A DNA stretch of 29,951 nucleotides, taken from positions 1-29,951 of the forward strand of contig CAAGEG010000162.1 in assembly GCA_900768785.1 (NCBI GenBank), written 5' to 3'. This document shows positions 9,901 to 18,900 of this stretch, piece by piece. Source of the stretch: an uncultured Prevotella sp. (GTDB lineage: Bacteria; Bacteroidota; Bacteroidia; Bacteroidales; Bacteroidaceae). Within the stretch, counting starts at the first letter, position 1, and each line of letters starts with the position of its first letter. The translations under genes were made by a program, and so were the position numbers. The notes under the pieces are model-generated. The model was not told the origin of the DNA, did no database searches, and saw only the letters and a program-made list of their open reading frames with translations.

Positions 9901-12900
9901 TATGGTGACGTCTTTGGCGGTGGTGCCGGTGTAACATCCAATGGTACTATAGACTTTAAGAATGTAGCTCGTGTTTTAGGTACTACAAAAGTTGAGATTA
10001 GCGATGACGCAAGCATCTTCGGTAATGTTTATGGTGGCGGCGATATAGCTAATGTCGGCGAGACAGCAGCAAGCCCTGACTACACATCTGTGCCTTCAAG
10101 TGTCTCTACGTTCAACCAAACAGACGGTTCTGTTATAAGCTATACCGCAGACAACTATAAGACATTTGTCAATATTCTCGGTGGTGATATCTTCGGCGAA
10201 GTATATGCAGGAGGTAAGGGACTGAAAAAAGAAAATGCAGTTGACTATACCACATTGGGTAAAGTCAATGGTAATACTCTCTTGCATATTGCCAATACTG
10301 ATAATGGCGTAAGTTCTATTTCAATTGATGATAACGGCAACAACATTCCTTATGTTTGGAGCCATATTTATGGAGGTTGCTCGTATGGCACAGTTGACGG
10401 TAATACGCTCGTGCATGTTGAAGGAGGTATGCTTGGGGACAATATTTTCGGTGGCGGTTACGGATACTTGCCGCTTGAAAACGATGACTCTTCCGATGCA
10501 GAGTTCAGACAGGTAATCGGTAAGAAAGATGCAAGCGGCAAGGCTACTTACGCCAATGTGCTTGGTAATACCAAAGTTCAGATTGACGGTGGTTCGTGGA
10601 TATGGAATCGTGATGCCGATGTTAACGGTAATATTATTGTTTGGGATGATGCCAACAAGAAGATTGTAGCCGATGAAGATGCAGCAAAAACATTGATAAC
10701 AGAAGTTAAAGCCGCAGCTTTAAAGGGTAATACGGAATTGAAGACATATCTTGCAAGCAAGAATATCAATATCAATTCTAATTTCTTCAACATAGATAAT
10801 TTTACTTTCGTCAAGCAACATAATATTTTCGGAGGTGGAAACAAGGCTTGTCTTGTTGGTTCTTATAGTAACAAATCTTCTTCAGACCCTACCATTTCGC
10901 CTAATCCCAATACAGGTAAGGCAATGGTTGAGATAAATCACTCACCGCTGACAAAAGTTACCATTACCAATGAAGGTATAGTTCAAACATATAATATGTT
11001 TGATAAAACAAGTCTTGCAGGACTTTGTTGGTATATTAGTACCAATGGTGTGGAGAATCCGCAGTTCTCTGTCTTTGGTGCAGGCTTGGGTGTGAATACC
11101 AAAGTAGGCTCGACAGAGGTATTGGCACAACCCGGAGCATTTGTTGACAACAGCGGTTCTCTATTGGAAATCAAAGGTTCTGTTTACCGTTACAGCAACC
11201 AGGTTACCGATATGTCGGAGTATCAGAACTTCAATGATGAAATATACAATGATTACAACGACCCGAAGAAGGTTACTACGGAAGACAAGATACTTTATTA
11301 TGGTAGTGCTGATGGTTCCGGTAATGACCCGAAGACTTTCCTACGTTATCGTTCCAGCCGTTTGGCATGGTCATTCGGTATATCCGGATTTACATTCAAG
11401 GACATTCATGGAGGCGGTTTCTCCGGATATGTTTGCGAGGACACAAAAGTTGTGACCGACAACCAGCTTTCTTGCCGTAAGATTTTCGGCGGCGGTCTCG
11501 GTGCCAGACCTTATACATATACAGTTGGCGACAAGTACGACTTTGGTAGCGTAAAATCTACAAATGTTTTCATTAAGTCTGCTGTAGTATCTAATGATGT
11601 CTTCGGTGGTGGTGCCGGTGTAATGTCCATAAAGAATAATTCGGACGAATTTGTTGACTTTGCAGATATGGCACGAGTTAAAGAAGGTACTAAGGTTCAT
11701 GTCTATGGTGAAAAGATGACTGTTGACAGTAAAGACATGGAACGCACTATTATCTTCGGAAGCGTCTTCGGTGGTGGTGATGTTGCCAATGTCGGAACAT
11801 CGCCAAGTGGTGCAGAAGAATTAACAAATGATAATATTGATAACACCTCTTATACTACAAATGTAGATATTCGCGGAGGTTCTTTGTTCTCATATATCTT
11901 TGCCGGTGGTAAAGGACGTCTTAATTCTCAATGTAATAACTACAAGACCTTAGGAGGTGTTTATGGCAATAGTCATGTCATTATAGATTATCCTCATAAT
12001 GATATGAAGTACCCATATCTCAAGGTTGACGGTACCGCATACGACCCTGCAGATTATATGACAAAATCTTCAGATATTACAACACCTAACGCTACTGTTA
12101 ACATCCTCAACCGTGTCTATGGCGGATGTCAGAACGGTACGGTTTATGGTAATACTGTCGTAGATATTGAAAATGGTAACTTTGGATATAACTTCTTTGG
12201 TGGAGGTTGGGGAGATATTACCGATAGCGAAGATGTTCCAGAGGAACAGAGAATCACTTCTGCCAATGTAAAAGGTAACTCCCATGTGTTTATTAATGGC
12301 GGTAACGCTTTGTTAACTTCTTATTGGCTGACGGATGAGCGTAATTGGGAACCGGCATCAATCAATGGTAAGAAAGTGTACTCTCCACAATATGACCCTG
12401 AAACAAGAAAGTTTAAGATTAACCACAATATCTATGGTGGTGGAAACCTTGCTTGCGAAATAGAAGGAAACACATACGTTACGATGACACGCGGTATTCT
12501 GAAAGATAATACACGAGTTATCGGCAACGATGATACCAACTTCTTTGAGACCGACGAATGGAAGGAAATATATTATAAGGTAGGTTCTCCCCACTTCGCA
12601 GTCTTCGGTGGCGGATATGGTGAGAATACAAATGTCAAGAAAGACACCTATGTTACAATACATATGGAGGATTATAAGGACATGGAAAACAAGCCGGATC
12701 TCGTTGCGGGAGAAGATTATAAGCACTTCGTAAGTGATTATTCCGCTATGGATATTATCGGTGGCGGTTATTCCGGTAAGGTAACGGGCAATTCTAATGT
12801 ATTTGTCAGCGGCATATTCTGTCGTCGTATCTTCGGTGGCGGTTTCTATAATACAGTGAACACTACCAATATTGACATTGATATGGTTGACTGCCATGAT

Positions 12901-15900
12901 ATCTTCGGTGGCGGTCTGATGGGTGATGTGTTAAACACAACCAATATTAAAGTCGGTAAAAATGGCACAGGTGCCAACAATAATGCTGATATCTATATTC
13001 ATGGCAACATTTACGGAGGTAATGATGTGTCCGGTTATGTAAACATCGGTCTTAATGAAGCTGGCGAGTTTACCGACCTCAAAGGTGAAGGAACAAAAAT
13101 AAATATCTATGGTGGTCATATTGACGGTAACGTTTATGGTGCAGGAAATGGTGACTATCTTTATGCTCTTGACCGTAAAGGCAATGAGAAAGTGACAGTA
13201 AACGAACACTATTTGCTTAAACCTGATGACCCTTCATCAGAACAATTTGACCTTGTTTACACAGTTCCAATGCGTGAGACTATGCCTTCTTACAAGTCTG
13301 CCAGCGACGCTGCAAAGATTGTAAATATCAACTCTTGGCGTCCGCTCACCAACAAGGTAAATATAAATATTGAGGGTAATAACAGCGAGAGTGACCGTGT
13401 AACAATCAATGGAGATGTTTATGGTGGCGGTAACTCTGCAACTGTGTTAAAGGTTTATTCTTCAGACGGAACAGGAACCGTAGGCTCTGTAAATATTAAT
13501 ATCGGAAGTCATGTTAATATCGGAAGAGTCTTTATGGGTTGTAATGGTGATGCTCTCTTTACAGCAAGTGAAGACAACGCCTTTATGACTAACTTCCGTA
13601 AACTCAATGGCGACTTTAATCAAGAAAACGGTGACCTTGATTTAGGAAAGTCTATCGATTGGTTGACAGATCCTTCAAACAAAGGTATCAGCACGCTTTA
13701 TCTTCCTACGAAGAATGAAGAACGTCCGCTTGTCTATCCGCACCTCCTTGACCTCTACTTCCAACCGGTGGAAATGGATATTCAAGGTAACCTTACATGG
13801 AAAGGTACAGCAGAAGGTGACGGACTTGAAGATTGTATAATCGGTACTTTCTGTTGTGGTGGTAACCGTGGTAACATGAATGTCTATCCAAAGACAGACG
13901 GTGAAAAGAAAGGCAATGTGTTTGAATACACATTCCCTAAAGGACTTACAATAATCGACAAAATAGTTGGCGGATGTAATAACGCAAACTATATATGGAA
14001 TAGTGGAGAAAATAAGGTTTATCATGAAGGTGGTTATCTGCTTGGTCTTGCCAAGTCGGAATATCCTTTCATTAAGCTTAATATTAAGAATGAATTCACC
14101 CCAACGGAAGTCGACAATGCTTATGTCGGTGGTAATGTTTATGGAGGATGTTATGAGACAGGTACTGTTCGAGGCGATATCACCATTGATTTACAAAGTG
14201 ATATGCTAAATGGTAAAAACAAAGATTATCTTGACAAATCAAATGAACTCCTCTCTTCAAACCCCAAATACTCTGCTCTTAATGTATATGGCGCAGGTTA
14301 TGGTATGGAAAGCTATGTCTATGGTAACCCTAACATTATTGTTGCCAAAGGACTGACATGTGAAGAACCGGCAAGCGAGATAACAGAATTTGCTCCTACC
14401 GGAACATCTGCTAACTTCATTTATGGTGGAGGACAACAGGGTAATGTTATTGGTGTTACCAATGTAGAGATTTTCAATGGTCACGTTTACAAATCGGTTA
14501 CCGGTGGTTCTTATTCCGGATATGTTTGGGGCTCAACTCATGTTAAGGTGGGATATCCTAAATATTACACTGTGAAGTTTGGAAAGACCGGAAAGTATCT
14601 TCTCAATCGTATAGATCAAGCTAATAAAGATATAGATACAAATTTCAAAGCTGAAGGAGATTATGCAGGAATGAAGCCGGTAGGCGAAACAATCAAACAA
14701 TCTATCTATCTTGTTACCGGTGACTTTGTTTCCGAAGGTGTTTATAATGACATAGTGGCAATAGACAACGGTACTCGTGTTGATATTGCTGATGCGAATA
14801 AGAGCGAATACTTTGAAGAAGTGAAAGAAACACTTTCCGATGAAGATTGGAGCAAAATTAATATTAAGATAGGCGAGGCTGTCTATGGCGGTGGCTATTC
14901 TCTTGCACAAGGTGCTTCGGTTATGGCTAACAATACTACCGTCTTGAAGTTTACAGATACATATAATCTTGACAATGCGTTTACTACCAATGAGGCACAT
15001 AAAGCAGAATTAGCTTCATTACCTGATGGTACGACACGAGGTTTTGGCGGTAATACTACTGTGCTCGTTGCAGATCGTGTGACAGACACTCCTTCTCCAA
15101 CAGACCGTGACCACATATCAATCTCTCATCAAGAGATGAAAGTAGTGACTGATATAACAACCGGTACAGATCTTCAAGGCTATTATTATAAAGATGCAAC
15201 CGGAAACTATCGTTATATCTACATGGCAGGAAGATACTATTCAGATGGCGAACATAAGATTGATATTTCAAAGAACAAACCTTCTGACATTGGAGGAGAC
15301 CTTAATGTGTATGAATACGATAACGAAGGAGGTATCTTCGGTGATGGTCACCTTTCTTATGCAGAGGGCTTCCGTTGTGCCGATCTTAAAGGATATGGTT
15401 TCGCAAGTACTACCGTGCAGAATCCAAAGATTCTTAATACATTCCAGCGTATGGATGTTTTGCGCCTCACCGACAACTGTTTCACTCTTCTCGGTGCACG
15501 CGACTATGCTACCAACTCTACAGATAAGACTCTTTACTCCGTTTCACGTGTAAGTGAGATACAAATGGTTAGCGATAAAGTAACATTGTCTGGAGAAGGA
15601 AAACTTAATGCTCAGAACCAAAAACGTTCTCGTAACTATATGGGCTTTGCAAACAATATTCATTATGTCGGTGCAATTAACTCTAATGTTAAGTTCATAG
15701 ATGATATGTTTGATGAGAACGGAGAGTTAACGGGTAAATCATATAAGACATACAAGCAAGAGATAATTGATGAATATTTTAACAATAAAGAAACTAACAC
15801 CATTGCATTCTCAAAACGAAATAGTGCAACTGCCAAGAATATGGTAGGTGTAGCTTCCGGCTATGCTTTGAAGATACAAAATGTGCAGGAGCTAAAGAAT

Positions 15901-18900
15901 AGTGACGATGAGGTTGTTGACAAGACATACTATGGACCAATCTATGGTGTTATAGAAATGAATCTTATTGATGTTCGTGAGGACGAAGGTGGCGGTTATG
16001 TCTATGCCGACAATATCCACAAACGAGCTGCCGATGATGAACATAAAAAAGACTTCCTTGAAACAACAGGAAACTTCGTGTTCCCCGCATCTTCCTCAGA
16101 CCGTTATATCGTTGACGACTGTTTCCCGAAAGGTTATGATGAAAGTGACAATCCACCAGCCGAAATTCACTATTGGTATGTAACAGGTTACAACTATTAC
16201 TATAATGCCCATATTACCGGCTATACATCTAAGGGAAGCAATAAGGGAAGCAAAAAATTCTTCAGCCGTAATGATGAGATAATGGTATTGTCCGGTATGA
16301 AACCGGGACAAACTATTGAAGTTATTGAATTTACCAAACAGCGTGATTATGAAGGTTATGAATGTGACCTCTCTAATCGTAACTATAAAGATGAAGCTAT
16401 AGATCATAGCAATCAGCCTGTGAAAGGTAAATACAATCTCTATGTCAGTGCACCTGATACGCCTTTAAATAATGGTAGTTACAAAGAAGGTGACGGCTTC
16501 TATGCAACTTTACCGCTAAACGGAATGAAGCAGGAAACAGATGTTAATTATACAAGTAAAATTCTTCCGACGACAGAATCTATCAGTTATCCGAAGATAT
16601 TGTTTATGCTCTCAGATGAAGTTGATAACTCTACTTCCGAGTATTATAATGCTTATCTCTCTAAGCCTTACAAAGCAACAGTTGTTCTCGCTGGTGAAGC
16701 AATGTCTTATGAAAAAGATGCACAAGGTAAATATACCAACAATATTATGGATCATTTATCTCTATTGGGAAAGGTTTATACCAAGAATGAAGATAATACA
16801 TATACAGAGGCAACAAAACTTGAAAGAGGTAAAACATATTATTACCGAACAGGAGAGTTTAATCTGTATCAGCCGATAGATCCATCTCAAATATTTAAAC
16901 GAAACGAGAGCGAAAGCACATATACACAATTAAAAGTAGGTGAAAGTGGGGAAGTTATAGACAATACCATTTATGCTATGCTTAAAAGATATAACACCTA
17001 TACTATAGACTTGACAATAGAATATGTGCAAGGTCCGGATATCACAGGAAATATTTCAATCGTCAACTGTGCTCTTCCGGGTGAGGTAATTCGCCTGAAG
17101 AAAGATAAGATAACCATTGACGCCGACGACTCTTTCTCTGCTAATGGTTACTACTGGCGTATAGGAAAAGACTTTGATGCATCCGATACATGGGTTATAG
17201 ATGGTACAGCTGCTAATTATGATGTTTATAAAGTAGGTGATGATAAGGGTAAAGGATTATTCTCCGGTTGTTATTATAACAATACGGAAGACTATCTTGA
17301 AATACCTGCATACTATTTCATGAATGGATATAAGGTACAGTTAGGTGTTACGATGAATCGTCTTGATGGTATCTTCTCCGCTCCTATGCTTGATAGCGAT
17401 AAACTTGTGGTACACAACTATCACCAGATGGACCCACATGCGGCAGGAGTTAACCTACACCTTGCTGAAGCTGTGGCACGTGCAAGCAGTGAAGAAACAT
17501 TTGCCGAGCCACGTATCTATATCAGCGACCAGAAAGATATTAAGGCGTTTGCTCAGTTTGTTGATACAATCGGTGCTCCTGATTATATTCAAGAGGTTAA
17601 GATAGGAAACGCCAATGTCTCAGTGCCTCGTTATGGACAGTATGCACAATTCGTACCACAAAATAATATCACTGTTCCTGATGATTATGTAGCACCTGAA
17701 AGATTCAAAGGTTTGATACATGGTAACGGTAATGTCCTTTCCGGTATCGCACAAACAAAAGCCTTTATCAAGAACAACGAAGGTAAAATATATAATCTCG
17801 GCTTGGCAAGCGGCTCATTGTCTGAAAACAATACGGATGGTGAATACCATTGCTGTTTCGAATACAAGCCTATAACGGGAACCAATCCTATTGTTTATCG
17901 TCTCAATGGAGAACCGTACGAAGGATATACTAACGAAGACTTCCTGTATGGCAAGGTTGCTTACGACCTCAATCAGTATTATCTGGAAGCTCGTAATAAT
18001 ATTGTTAATAATGATAACTTGCAATATGTAAAAGACTATTTTGCAAATGGCGATTATCAGTATGCTTATCGTAAGGATGAAATAACAGGTAATGCTACAG
18101 GTATTAAATATCTTAGAACAGGTAGTGGTACTGCTGTTTATCCTAACTATGGCAACTATGAAACACGCCACGACAAGAATCATACTATTGATAGTCCGCG
18201 TGCTAAGGGTTATGTTGCCGCACATACAGCTACAGAAAAAGATGTGGCTGACGGTAATGCTGTTGCAGTAGGAGATATGATACCTGAAACAAGAACCGGC
18301 AACTATCTGCCTCTATTTAATTCAGTTGCAAATGAAGGAGAGACACAGGTTACCAATACGGAAACAATGAATGACTATCTCTTCTGGGGACAGAATTTGC
18401 AGATAACACCTGATGCTTATCCTTCACGTATCATGTCAAATCAAGTGAGCGATATGACAAACAGAGTTTATCGTGCAGCCGGTTATTATCGTGATACTAA
18501 ACTCAGTACATATCATTACAATGCCTTCAAGCGTAATAATACCATGATGGGTACTTATGTTTATAAACCTTCAACCACTGCTATCGACTTTACTTGCAAG
18601 AACGATTTGGCTAAGGCTGTTGGTTACAACGCAGAAGGAATATACTATGCACCTGTTGCCGACCTTGCTACTACATATAGCAAACTCTTTGTCAAGGCAG
18701 GAGTATCAAGAAACCTTCTTGTATATACTCCGGATAATGATGAAGAAAGCTCAACGGATGTCTATGATGCCGTTAGCCAATTCAAATATGGAGAGACAAC
18801 TAACGAGTCAGAGATACAGTTGCATCATATTGTGTTCAATGATGAACAGGCTTCAACATCTTATCTGCACCTTGTAGAACGTGCCGATGAGAGTGACGAC

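Noticed and set aside
7891..14908. RTX-type calcium-binding nonapeptides
   Set aside because: The glycine motifs are aromatic-GGG-x-G at irregular intervals of about 25-70 residues, without the tandem GGxGxDxUx nonapeptide spacing.
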